Positions 30,877 through 40,059 of a stretch of 64,000 nt of DNA are shown here, in pieces. Position numbers and translations under genes: made by a program. The DNA comes from Promethearchaeota archaeon Loki_b31 (lineage in GTDB: Archaea; Asgardarchaeota; Lokiarchaeia; Sigyniarchaeales; SOKP01): the NCBI GenBank assembly GCA_005222975.1, contig NJBI01000005.1:1-64000 (forward strand), in the 5' to 3' direction. The notes under the pieces are model-generated. The model was not told the DNA's origin. It searched no databases and saw nothing but the letters and a program-made list of their open reading frames with translations. The first letter of the stretch is position 1. The number at the start of each line of letters is the position of its first letter.

Positions 30877-30987
30877 ATGTTATTTTGTTTGAAATGTAAA
30901 ACTAAAACAATTGGTACAGAAGAAGGTTACTACTATTGCAAAGTATGCAAAAAAATTACTCGCTTTTTTACGTTAAGATTCAAATGA
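30877..30987 (+). CDS. 36-aa zinc-ribbon microprotein (below ORF-track cutoff)
   Basis: MLFCLKCKTKTIGTEEGYYYCKVCKKITRFFTLRFK: CxxC-x14-CxxC. Confidence 0.4.
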   Translation: MLFCLKCKTKTIGTEEGYYYCKVCKKITRFFTLRFK

Positions 30988-31095
30988 TAAATAGCTTTCG
31001 CTTAAATGTATATAATATACCCTTTTAGGAATGAGACGTACATAAAAATATTAGATGTGTGTTGACAACCCCCGCTAGGGTTTTAGGGTAACGGT

Positions 31096-32067
31096 TCAAA
31101 CACCAATGTGAAAATAAGATTCAATATTTTCGTCCATATTGCTTATCTCGTTAATTACCAATGAAAACTCTTCAGTAGAGATCCCTTTTCTGTTTATTAA
31201 TTTGCTCACTAAATGATAGTATTTCTCGTAAACTTCTACAGAAGCAAAATTTTTTAATTTTGAACTAAAAGAGTACAGATTCGAGTAAACTTCTTTAAAA
31301 TCACCTTCTATTAGTGTCCTTTCTCCGAAAGTATCTAAGGCTACTTTTAACGATTCCTTGGCTCGGTTTAGATAATATTTCAATCGTATTTTCTGGTCAT
31401 TGATCTCATTAGCTATAATTTTAGCCTTTTTTTGGTACTCTAAAAAGAATTCTTCGTCTTCTAACTTATCTGAGAGCTCTAGTATTAGTTTGCATAAGGA
31501 AAATTTTTTTAAAACATTATTTTCTTTTAGAAGGTTATTAATTATAATTGTTCTCTCGTTTTCTAAATCTTTTCTTTCGTCTCTTAGTTGATCTGAAATT
31601 TTTCCTCTCTGATCCCATATAGATTTTAAAAAATCTTTCTGTTTTTCAATTAATGCATTAGGATCTAATATTTTTCGATGGGAAAGTATGATATCATTAA
31701 TTTCTTTATCAAAATTTTCGAAATCTTCCGATTTGACAGCGTCAACTAAGAATAACTCTTTATAATTTAAAACGATATTTTTAAGCTTTGAACTTAACTT
31801 TTGAATTTCTTTTTTATCATCTTTTTCAGCGATTATCACTAAGTCAATGTTAGCTTCTAGTATCCTAATTATAGAAGCCATTAAATCTCCTAATCCAATT
31901 GTTTTTAATTCCTCTATACCCTCATTTACCATTTCAGAAACAAATAATTTTAATGCAGAAAAAAAAGAACCAAATAGGTCCATATGAGAATCAATATCTA
32001 CTTGAAACTCTTTCTCATAAAGTAATTCTCCTGATTCAATTTGATAAAGAAATAAAAAATAAAGCAT
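31096..32067 (-). CDS. longin/roadblock-like N-terminal domain with coiled-coil/helical C-terminus
   Basis: FLFLYQIESGELLYEKEFQ...SALKLFVSEM...IIRILEANIDLVIIAEKDDKK resembles the N-terminus of 22270..23859. Confidence 0.5.
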   Translation of the reverse strand: MLYFLFLYQIESGELLYEKEFQVDIDSHMDLFGSFFSALKLFVSEMVNEGIEELKTIGLGDLMASIIRILEANIDLVIIAEKDDKKEIQKLSSKLKNIVLNYKELFLVDAVKSEDFENFDKEINDIILSHRKILDPNALIEKQKDFLKSIWDQRGKISDQLRDERKDLENERTIIINNLLKENNVLKKFSLCKLILELSDKLEDEEFFLEYQKKAKIIANEINDQKIRLKYYLNRAKESLKVALDTFGERTLIEGDFKEVYSNLYSFSSKLKNFASVEVYEKYYHLVSKLINRKGISTEEFSLVINEISNMDENIESYFHIGV

Positions 32068-32299
32068 AGGTTCATCAACTAAGGTTAAATAATAATTCTT
32101 TTAAATTCTCCTAAAAATAGTTATCTTTCATATAATTGTACAAGGATATTAAATTTGAGTGATAAAAATCATAATACACTATCTTTTTTTTAAATTATTA
32201 AAAAAAACAAATAAGTCTTATCTTTTATTTAAATAAGGCTTAGATAATTTCTATTTTATAATAAGAACATTTTAAAAGTTAATTCGTGATTAAAATACT

Positions 32300-32452
32300 A
32301 TGAACGCGGTAGTTTGTAAAGAATGTGGGTATTCGTTTTCCGATAAAGAACCTGATAAATATTTCTGTCCTAATTGCTCCAAAGAAATGAAATTTATGAA
32401 GATTGAAGCTTTCTGTGGTGCAAAACCCGGAGAACTCTATGAAAAAGATTAA
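32300..32452 (+). CDS. 50-aa zinc-ribbon protein (below ORF-track cutoff)
   Basis: MNAVVCKECGYSFSDKEPDKYFCPNCSKEMKFMKIEAFCGAKPGELYEKD. Confidence 0.5.
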   Translation: MNAVVCKECGYSFSDKEPDKYFCPNCSKEMKFMKIEAFCGAKPGELYEKD

Positions 32453-32601
32453 AATAAAAAAATTTATCTGAAATTAAAATTTTTCAACGATTTGCCATTC
32501 TTACTAGTTATTTTTAAGAACTAGTTGATTTTTATAGATTTTGGATATTGCCAGAAAATCTTAAGAATAAAATTATAAGTGTAACTACTTTCTTATATTC
32601 T

Positions 32602-33309
32602 ATGACTGAAGCATTATACATGAAAGATTCCTATTTAAAGAATTGGAACGCTAAAGTTGTTTCTGTAAAAGATGATAAATATATTATCCTTGATAAAACA
32701 GCTTTCTATCCTAAAGGAGGTGGCCAACCATGGGACGAGGGTTATATAATTAAAGACGGTGATAAATTTAAGGTTGTTTATGTAGGTAAATTTTCTGGGG
32801 AAATTAGCCACGAAGTAGAAAAACCGGGATTAAAAAAAGGAGACTTGGTTACATGCGAAATCGATTGGGAAAGGCGATATACCTATATGCGTTATCATAC
32901 TGCTTGCCATCTCGTCTCAAATCTACTATTCCGAAGAGCGAACGCTAAAATCACAGGCAACCAGATTGAATTAGATAAAGCAAGAATGGATTTCTCAATG
33001 GAGGATTATTCTCCTGAGAAATTACATACTTATGTTAATGAAGCAAATGAAATTATCCAAAAAAATCTACCTGTTACAATTGGTTATTTATCTCGAGAAG
33101 AGGTTTTACAAAAACCAGAACTAGCTAGATTAGCAATAGGATTACCGAAAAACATTAAGGAATTTCGTATTATTAAAATTGGAGATATAGACGAACAAGT
33201 AGATGGTGGAACGCATGTTAAAAATTTGAATGAAATTGGCGAAATTGAAATCATTAAAACTGTTAATAAAGGAAAAAATAATCGAAGAATGTATTTTGTT
33301 ATAAAGTAA
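32602..33309 (+). CDS. AlaX-like alanyl-tRNA editing protein (ORF-track start 32548 likely too early)
   Basis: ILDKTAFYPKGGGQPWDEG, RYHTACHLVSNLL (HxxxH), QVDGGTHVKNLNEIG (CxxxH-like site region). Confidence 0.85.
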   Translation: MTEALYMKDSYLKNWNAKVVSVKDDKYIILDKTAFYPKGGGQPWDEGYIIKDGDKFKVVYVGKFSGEISHEVEKPGLKKGDLVTCEIDWERRYTYMRYHTACHLVSNLLFRRANAKITGNQIELDKARMDFSMEDYSPEKLHTYVNEANEIIQKNLPVTIGYLSREEVLQKPELARLAIGLPKNIKEFRIIKIGDIDEQVDGGTHVKNLNEIGEIEIIKTVNKGKNNRRMYFVIK

Positions 33310-33313
33310 GAAA

Positions 33314-33859
33314 ATGATAAAAATAACTTATTTTGTTCACGGAACTACGACACAAAATGAGATGGGAGTAGCTGCGGGTTGGTTACCTGGTGATTTATCA
33401 ATTTTAGGATTAAAGCAATCAATTGAGTTAGGAAACATAGTATCAAATAAAAAATTCGAAGTAATATTTTCTTCTGATTTAAAAAGAGCTGTTGATACAG
33501 CTAATCTCGCATTTGGCAGTGAATTTCAAATAATTCAAGATAAGCGATTAAGAGAAGTTGATCTTGGTGATTTCACAAATAAACTTGTTTCTGAATTTCA
33601 ATCCAATTTTTCCGAATATATTAAAAAACCATTCCCTAATGGAGAAAGTTTTAAGGATGTTGAAACTAGGATTTCTAAGTTCTTAAGTTCCATAAGGAGA
33701 AAATATTCTGGAAAATATGTCGCTATCGTTGCTCATCGTGCACCTCAATTAGCGCTAGATGTAATTTTAAGAAGTAAAACATGGAGACAAGCGATTGCTG
33801 AAGATTGGAGGCTAACCAAATCTTGGAAACCCGGTTGGGAATACTATATTCGAGAATAG
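33314..33859 (+). CDS. histidine phosphatase superfamily protein with VHG in place of RHG
   Basis: ITYFVHGTTTQNEMG...IFSSDLKRAVDTA...VAIVAHRAPQLALDV. Confidence 0.75.
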   Translation: MIKITYFVHGTTTQNEMGVAAGWLPGDLSILGLKQSIELGNIVSNKKFEVIFSSDLKRAVDTANLAFGSEFQIIQDKRLREVDLGDFTNKLVSEFQSNFSEYIKKPFPNGESFKDVETRISKFLSSIRRKYSGKYVAIVAHRAPQLALDVILRSKTWRQAIAEDWRLTKSWKPGWEYYIRE

Positions 33860-33874
33860 AAAAAAATTATTTAA

Positions 33875-34317
33875 TTAAAAAAAGATTCTAAGAAAATTAT
33901 CCACCACTTCAATTGTTTGATCTTCCCTACCTGACTTAGGAAAAACCTTATTTAATAAATAAGTTTCAATTTCCATCACATCAAGACCGACTAGCTTATT
34001 TTCTGCTGTTTTTATTATGTTGTTAATAATTTTAGCAGCACTAATGATAGTTGATTGATCAAGTCCTAGAACATTTCTAAATCGAGAAGCAATAATTTCT
34101 TTTAAAGCACCAACATCTACATCAAAGGACAGATAAAAATTTGATTTCAATGTATCCTTTAGGATTTGATTTAATTTATCTAGCATTTGTGAAGTTTCTG
34201 CTTTGGGTATGAATTTAACACCGTTTCTTTCCATTTTATCATAGAACTCAACAAATTCTACAATTCTTGGATCATTTAAAGCTCGATATTTTTGATCTGG
34301 ATAATCTTGACATCCTT
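33875..34317 (-). pseudogene. C-terminal fragment of an arginase/agmatinase-family (ureohydrolase) gene
   Basis: Extended minus-strand frame KGCQDYPDQKYRALNDPRIVEFVEFYDKMERNGVKF...SFDVDVGAL...KLVGLDVMEIETYL...SGREDQTIEVVDNFL; no N-terminal catalytic half. Confidence 0.6.
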
Positions 34318-34835
34318 TTAATTGGAGTCAATAAAAGTGAAATAGAAAATGATGAATTAAGGCAATTGTCTTTTATCTCCAATAGCATTGAGGGTTTTCT
34401 AATAAGAACAATTCCTCGGAGATTTTGGTGTAGAATAAGTTCCAATACATTACAACACAATTTTTCATTTGAATTTTTAGGAAATGCAATCTTTCATCTT
34501 TATCACCAAAAATTTGGAAATTTGATCAAAGCTATGGAAATATTCTTTATCAACACATATACAGATTCAATAGGACATTTCAAAGAAATCTCTTCCGAAA
34601 TAACAGCACAATTTGCCAAGAAATGGAAAGCCAAAATCGAAGAATGGAAAAAAAGGGTTGACTGTGAATATGCTTGGGCATGCCAAATTTGCCCCTATCG
34701 AGAAAACTGCTATTATGTTAAAGAAGTTCTAATTAAGAGAGAAGAATTAGGAAAATGAAAAATCTTGAAAAAAAACCATTAATCCTCGCAATTATCGGAA
34801 AAGGTGGTAAAAAAAACCAAACTTTATTGTACTGA
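34315..34835 (+). pseudogene. truncated duplicate of the ACS-middle-domain gene plus start of the CooC-like ATPase
   Basis: 34315..34758 parallels the 3' part of 20491..21258 (RQLSFISNSIEGFLIRTIPRRFWCRISSNTLQHNFSFEFLGNAI; CEYAWACQICPYRENC); 34755..34835 reads MKNLEKKPLILAIIGKGGKKNQTLLY*, breaking inside the P-loop. Confidence 0.85.
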
Positions 34836-34857
34836 TTTCATCTAATTAATCTAATAA

Positions 34858-35835
34858 TTAAATGTTAAACATGTCGTCATACATATCGTCTTCTTCTCCC
34901 TCTTCTCCCTCTTCACCCTCTTCTAGTTCAACCCCGTACCAATATTGCTCTTGCGCTTTCGTCTTTCTTTTTATTTTCTTTCGTTCTTTGTATTTTGGTT
35001 TTTCGTCATAGCGTTTAGTATAAATTTTTTCGTATTTTGCTCTTAAAGCTTCTACATCTTCAACTTGTCCTATTTTCTCTTGTAAACCATCTTCAAAGAA
35101 ATAATTTCTTTTAAATTTTTTTGCTGGAATTCCTACGTAGATATAACCATCCTCGAGTTTTTGATCTACCGTTGTTATTGAATTAGCAGCTAAGACGCTT
35201 CTTTTTCCGATATAAGTACCAGGCATGATTATTGCGTGAGATCCAATTCTAACATCGTCTTCAATAATAGTTCTCTTAATTATGAGGAGATTACCGATAA
35301 TTACACTAGATTGTACAATTGCTCCTTGACCAACAACAACGTTTTTTCCGAACGAAATAAATTCAGTATCCACCCAGCCTTCAAATAAAGAGTTTGAAAA
35401 TTTTGTCTTTACACCGAACACTTTAAAGCAAATATTGTTTAAGAAAGGAAAAGGAAATCGATGACTTAACCAAAATGGCCATCTTTTTATTATATTCCTA
35501 ATACACCAATACCGATAATCCTTATCGCTTGGATGTCTTAAAAATATGCCAACTTGTGGCTTGTGAATGACATTAACGGCCATAAATAAGATTTTGGCAA
35601 TAAAAATTGCACTAAATACAAGGGTAATATACATTGGTAGAATTACAAGAGGTAGGAAAGTATAAAAGTGAATCGGTCTACTATAATTCCACAAAAATCG
35701 CCAATAAACCCAAAATTCTAAAAAAACAGGAATAAAACTGAACCAAACAATAATTAGATAGAAAAATAAATATCTTTTCTTTACTAAAACTGTCGGTATA
35801 AATGGACCTATGCGCATAGTATTAGGAATTGACAT
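34858..35835 (-). CDS. membrane-anchored left-handed beta-helix protein, unit C (copy 1)
   Basis: Hydrophobic N-terminal half and hexapeptide repeats (VVVGQGAIVQSSVIIGN...IGSHAIIMPGTYIGKRSVLAANS); close paralog of 40060..40986. Confidence 0.8.
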   Translation of the reverse strand: MSIPNTMRIGPFIPTVLVKKRYLFFYLIIVWFSFIPVFLEFWVYWRFLWNYSRPIHFYTFLPLVILPMYITLVFSAIFIAKILFMAVNVIHKPQVGIFLRHPSDKDYRYWCIRNIIKRWPFWLSHRFPFPFLNNICFKVFGVKTKFSNSLFEGWVDTEFISFGKNVVVGQGAIVQSSVIIGNLLIIKRTIIEDDVRIGSHAIIMPGTYIGKRSVLAANSITTVDQKLEDGYIYVGIPAKKFKRNYFFEDGLQEKIGQVEDVEALRAKYEKIYTKRYDEKPKYKERKKIKRKTKAQEQYWYGVELEEGEEGEEGEEDDMYDDMFNI

Positions 35836-35837
35836 TT

Positions 35838-37676
35838 CTACCCTTCATTATTTTCCGTTTTTATTAATTTCTTTTTATCCTCATCAATATTAACTTCGTG
35901 TGTCATCTCAACTTTCACTTGCTCGTCAACATCGCGCTTTATTATAATATCTCTTCTCTCTTCGGCATATTTATTTTCTTTAAGTTTAATTCCGGGAATT
36001 CCAAAATATATCCAATTTGGTTCTAAAATTTGATTATATGTAGTTGTACTGATAGCGCCCATAACCGAATCGTGTCCCATTATCGTGCCAGGCGCGATAG
36101 TGGTGTGACCACCAATCATAACATAATCGTCAAATATAACCTTTTTAATTATTAAGTATTTGCCGACTACCATTGAGGACATTATTGTTGCTCCTTGTCC
36201 AATTAAATTATTTCGCCCAAAGTTTACAAATTCGGCATCGCACCACGCATCGTTTAAATGACTCGAAAGATCCATATTTATTCCAAACCATTTAAACGCT
36301 ATTACATCTACCCAGGAAAATGGAGAATTTCTAATTAGCCAGAGGCTGATCTTTTTTAGTTCTGTTCTCAACATCCAAAACTCGTAATCTTTATCTCCAA
36401 TTTCAGCGATAAAAATACCTTCTCGCGGTTTATGTATTAAATTTACAAGAATTAAAAGCAATTTACTAAAAAATAACACTCCGAAGATGAATATGTACAA
36501 CATAGAAAAGATTGCGACTGGTAAAAACAAAATCATTATTAACCCAAAATATCGTGTACATTCATACCAATAAATCGCAACTAATAAACCGCTTAACCAG
36601 AAAATGGGAATATATACTGCCAAAAATTTAACATTTACTCTGCTAATAGCGCTACTAGTAGTAAAATCTAATGCTAGATCTTCTTTTGTAAGACTCTCTA
36701 TATCAACTGGTTCTTCTTTTTCCTGCTTAATCGTAAAATCTTCTTCAAGTTCTTCTTTAATTTTTTCTTTAGTTTTGTCTTTTTTATTTTTTGTAATAAA
36801 ATCATTAAGAGAATCGTTTCGCTCTAAGTCTTCAGGTGTCAAACCTAAATAATCCATAATTTTTTTTTTAAAAATTTTTCGCAGGGGGATTCCTACATAA
36901 TATTTCCCTCCTTTTAATACGCTGTGTTTCGTACATGAAGCTAAGGGTAATAAAAAAGAATCTTTGCCAATTTCGGTTCCTGGACCTATTTGATTCATCG
37001 CAGCGAGGGTAACGTTGTCTTTCAGCTTTATTTCGAAATAGGATATGTTCCCGAAGATGCCCTGCACTAAATGAGACGCTAACGTAGAGTTTACGCCGAT
37101 ATAACAGTTTTTCCCAACATCAATGAATTTATCTGATCCAACAGATTCTTCAATTGTGGACCCTTTTCCAATTTTGCTTGAGCGGGTAAAATTAAAAAAC
37201 CAATTGGAAAGCCAAGGGATCATTCCTTTGGTAAATACATTTTTTCCATATTTTATCATGAAACTTCTCATATGATAATAATTTGCCGTCTTACTTTGTA
37301 TGTTTCTTGGGATTATTCCATTTTTTGAAGGGGACATTTTTTCAGTAATACTCCAACACAATTTTGTTGCTAATCCAATGAATAATAGGTGTATAAGATA
37401 ACAAACTATTATTAAAAGCGGCATTAAAATCAATGAGAGGAGGGGATACAGTTCTGTGAAAAGCATAACAAAATTGCTGGTTTCTAAAAAGTATTTTCGA
37501 AAAATCATAAAAAAATATGCCATTAAGATAATACCAGGGATTATCCAAGAGGAATAGTAAATAACAGCAAATATCAATATGTAGATTTTAAATTGTATTT
37601 TCACGGTTTCTTTAATAACGGCTTCTTGAGAATCCTCTGATTCATCCAATGATTCTGGTTTTATTTTTTCAACCAT
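35838..37676 (-). CDS. membrane-anchored left-handed beta-helix protein, fused units A+B (copy 1)
   Basis: N-terminal half parallels 41897..42847, C-terminal half (from DFTTSSAISRVNVKFL) parallels 40983..41894. Confidence 0.8.
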   Translation of the reverse strand: MVEKIKPESLDESEDSQEAVIKETVKIQFKIYILIFAVIYYSSWIIPGIILMAYFFMIFRKYFLETSNFVMLFTELYPLLSLILMPLLIIVCYLIHLLFIGLATKLCWSITEKMSPSKNGIIPRNIQSKTANYYHMRSFMIKYGKNVFTKGMIPWLSNWFFNFTRSSKIGKGSTIEESVGSDKFIDVGKNCYIGVNSTLASHLVQGIFGNISYFEIKLKDNVTLAAMNQIGPGTEIGKDSFLLPLASCTKHSVLKGGKYYVGIPLRKIFKKKIMDYLGLTPEDLERNDSLNDFITKNKKDKTKEKIKEELEEDFTIKQEKEEPVDIESLTKEDLALDFTTSSAISRVNVKFLAVYIPIFWLSGLLVAIYWYECTRYFGLIMILFLPVAIFSMLYIFIFGVLFFSKLLLILVNLIHKPREGIFIAEIGDKDYEFWMLRTELKKISLWLIRNSPFSWVDVIAFKWFGINMDLSSHLNDAWCDAEFVNFGRNNLIGQGATIMSSMVVGKYLIIKKVIFDDYVMIGGHTTIAPGTIMGHDSVMGAISTTTYNQILEPNWIYFGIPGIKLKENKYAEERRDIIIKRDVDEQVKVEMTHEVNIDEDKKKLIKTENNEG

Positions 37677-37859
37677 TTTTTATCATGTGAAAAGTAATGA
37701 TAAGCTAATAGATAAATTCTTTTTATTATTTACTCAGTCAAATATTACACATTAGTAAAATAGATATGTTTTTTACTTTTTAAATTTATATTAACAACAA
37801 AACAGCCAAAACGATTAAGAGCTAACCTTAATATCACACAAACTAATAGAAAAAATAAC

Positions 37860-38258
37860 ATGAAGAATAGATGTGAAGATTGTGGAAATTGCTGTATCGA
37901 GACAGAGATGATTCTCTCTGACCAAGACATCGAAGCTATCGTTAGTAGTCATAAAACAACCTTAAGAAAAACAGATTTTGTACAAAAAAATGAAGATAAC
38001 TTTAATCAATTAAAAAATTTTAACGGACATTGCTTCTTTTTCGATGGAGAAACAAAATTATGTAAAATTTACGAGATAAGACCTCAAGGATGCCGATTTT
38101 ATCCTTTAATTTACGATTCAGATAAGAAATCATGTGTTTTTGATAGCGAATGTCCACGACCAGAACTTTTTTATCCAAATAAGAATACAGTTCGAAGAAC
38201 TTGCAAAAAGATAATAAGTTTCTTAGAGAACCAAGTAATTTTTTCTAAATTACGATAA
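37860..38258 (+). CDS. YkgJ/UPF0153-like CxxCxxCC metal-binding protein
   Basis: CEDCGNCCIETEM...CKIYEIRPQGCRFYPL. Confidence 0.8.
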   Translation: MKNRCEDCGNCCIETEMILSDQDIEAIVSSHKTTLRKTDFVQKNEDNFNQLKNFNGHCFFFDGETKLCKIYEIRPQGCRFYPLIYDSDKKSCVFDSECPRPELFYPNKNTVRRTCKKIISFLENQVIFSKLR

Positions 38259-39252
38259 TAGTTTTTATATAATCTCGGTTTTTCTCGTAAGAAACAAAAG
38301 CTTCTTGAATATAATTTAACGCATACTCTTTAGAAATTAATCCTTTAACCTTAACTTTTCCTGAACTTAACCCTTCAATAGCTTTATCAAAGGGACCACA
38401 TCTACTGCTGTAAATAGTAATTTCCCTGACCACAATATCGGTAAAATTAATTAGAGTTTCTAACCCGTGAGTACTTTTTATGTGGACTTTTCCACGCGTT
38501 TTACACGAAGAAACAACATCCTTTAGGGCATCTAGGTTTCCTGTAGTATCAACAACGATATCAGCTCCAATGTCTTTTGTTAATTCTCTAATTTCAGTTT
38601 GTATATCTTTTACATTCAAACGATTAATTGAATAGTGTGCGCCAAACTTTTTAGCTAAGGCAAGTTTTTTATCTGAACCGTCAATTACAATTAACTTTAA
38701 TCCTTTTAATAACGCAACTTGAGTTAGCAATAAGCCTAACTTTCCAAGACCAAAAATTGCAACAAATTTATCGTCTTTTTCTATAGGCATCATTTCAAAA
38801 GTTTGATAGGCTGCGGCTAACGGTTCGATAAAGGTAGCTTCTTCGTAAGAAATCTTTTTCGGTAATTCGTGTATCAAATAAGACTCGACAGCAATGAACT
38901 CCGCGAACGCTCCATTGATATCGATCCCTAAAGCTTTTCTAGAGATACATTGTGTAAACATGTCTCGTTTACAATAATAACATTCAAAATCAATGTTACT
39001 ATTAATTTCTGAAGTCACTCGTTTACCTAGCCAAGTGCGGGCTACATTTTTCCCTACTTCTACAATTTCACCAGCAAATTCGTGCCCTAATATGAGTGGG
39101 ATGGTAGTTGGAAGATATCCACTTACTATTGCTATATCCGTGCCACAAATTCCCACAGCTTTTACTTGGATTAAAACTTGAGAATCCTCAGGCTCAGGTT
39201 TAGACACTTCTTTAATAGCAATTTTGTGCCCATCAAATACAGCAGCTTTCAT
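38245..39252 (-). CDS. zinc-dependent medium-chain (alcohol/threonine-type) dehydrogenase
   Basis: VGICGTDIAIVSG, LGHEFAGEIVEVG, CYYCKRDMFTQC (one structural-zinc region), IFGLGKLG; ATG at 39252 preferred over ORF-track start. Confidence 0.85.
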   Translation of the reverse strand: MKAAVFDGHKIAIKEVSKPEPEDSQVLIQVKAVGICGTDIAIVSGYLPTTIPLILGHEFAGEIVEVGKNVARTWLGKRVTSEINSNIDFECYYCKRDMFTQCISRKALGIDINGAFAEFIAVESYLIHELPKKISYEEATFIEPLAAAYQTFEMMPIEKDDKFVAIFGLGKLGLLLTQVALLKGLKLIVIDGSDKKLALAKKFGAHYSINRLNVKDIQTEIRELTKDIGADIVVDTTGNLDALKDVVSSCKTRGKVHIKSTHGLETLINFTDIVVREITIYSSRCGPFDKAIEGLSSGKVKVKGLISKEYALNYIQEAFVSYEKNRDYIKTIIVI

Positions 39253-39271
39253 GTTTTGAATCTTTTTAAGA

Positions 39272-40057
39272 TTATTGAAGATAGAACTCTGGTCTTCTAT
39301 CATTTAGTATATCATTATAACTATTAAGTTTTTTATCTCTTGTGTGGATTACATCAATTTCTATAAATTTAATATAGACTTTATCCATTGGTGCGGACGA
39401 GAGTATGTCCCCATTATAAGACGTGATTTGGCTTCCCCCCGTAAACTTAAAATCGTCTTCTCCCCTTACTTCGTTGCCAATTCTGTTAGAAGTTACAGCA
39501 AAAACGCGATTTACCAAACAATGAGTAGTCATAGCTTTTTGGCAATACGGAAGTACTAAGTTAGCGGGATGCGCAATGATATCGGCTCCAAGAAGCGTGA
39601 GCGTACGAATTGTCTCCGGAAAAAACCAATCGAAACAAATCATTATTCCGATTTTCACATTGTTTACTTCATAAATTCGTAAAGGCTTGTTTCCAGGAGA
39701 GAACCATAGGCGTTCTTTATAGTATAGATGGATTTTCCTATATGTGCCAATAACTTCATTTTTTGAAACTATCATCGCAGAATTGAATATTTCATCGCCA
39801 TCTTTCTCAATAAATCCTCCAATTACGACCCCACCTGTATCTTTTGATAATTTCTTTAGAAATTGAGCGGTTTGCCCGTTAATGTCTTCCGCTAAGGATT
39901 CAGCTTCTTTTTTAGAAATGAAAGCGTAACCTGTTGCGAAAAGTTCAGGTAATACAATTAAATCTGCTTTGGTATTGCTTAATAAAATCGTTACTTGTTC
40001 AAAGTTTTGAGTTTTTTCGCTAAAGGTTGGAGAGGTTTGAACATAACCAATTTTCAT
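39272..40057 (-). CDS. carbon-nitrogen hydrolase (nitrilase superfamily)
   Basis: LIVLPELFATGY, YRKIHLYYKE, IGIMICFDWFFPE. Confidence 0.85.
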   Translation of the reverse strand: MKIGYVQTSPTFSEKTQNFEQVTILLSNTKADLIVLPELFATGYAFISKKEAESLAEDINGQTAQFLKKLSKDTGGVVIGGFIEKDGDEIFNSAMIVSKNEVIGTYRKIHLYYKERLWFSPGNKPLRIYEVNNVKIGIMICFDWFFPETIRTLTLLGADIIAHPANLVLPYCQKAMTTHCLVNRVFAVTSNRIGNEVRGEDDFKFTGGSQITSYNGDILSSAPMDKVYIKFIEIDVIHTRDKKLNSYNDILNDRRPEFYLQ

Positions 40058-40059
40058 GA

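Noticed and set aside
31060-31110. tRNA-like T-arm string (gggtaacggttcaaac)
   Set aside because: No acceptor, D-arm or anticodon arm could be paired around it; it overlaps the end of a coding sequence.
34267-34758. Taken at face value as an intact 163-aa gene
   Set aside because: Its first ~16 codons lie in the opposite-strand arginase remnant and only the later part matches the ACS-like paralog; treated as a truncated duplicate.
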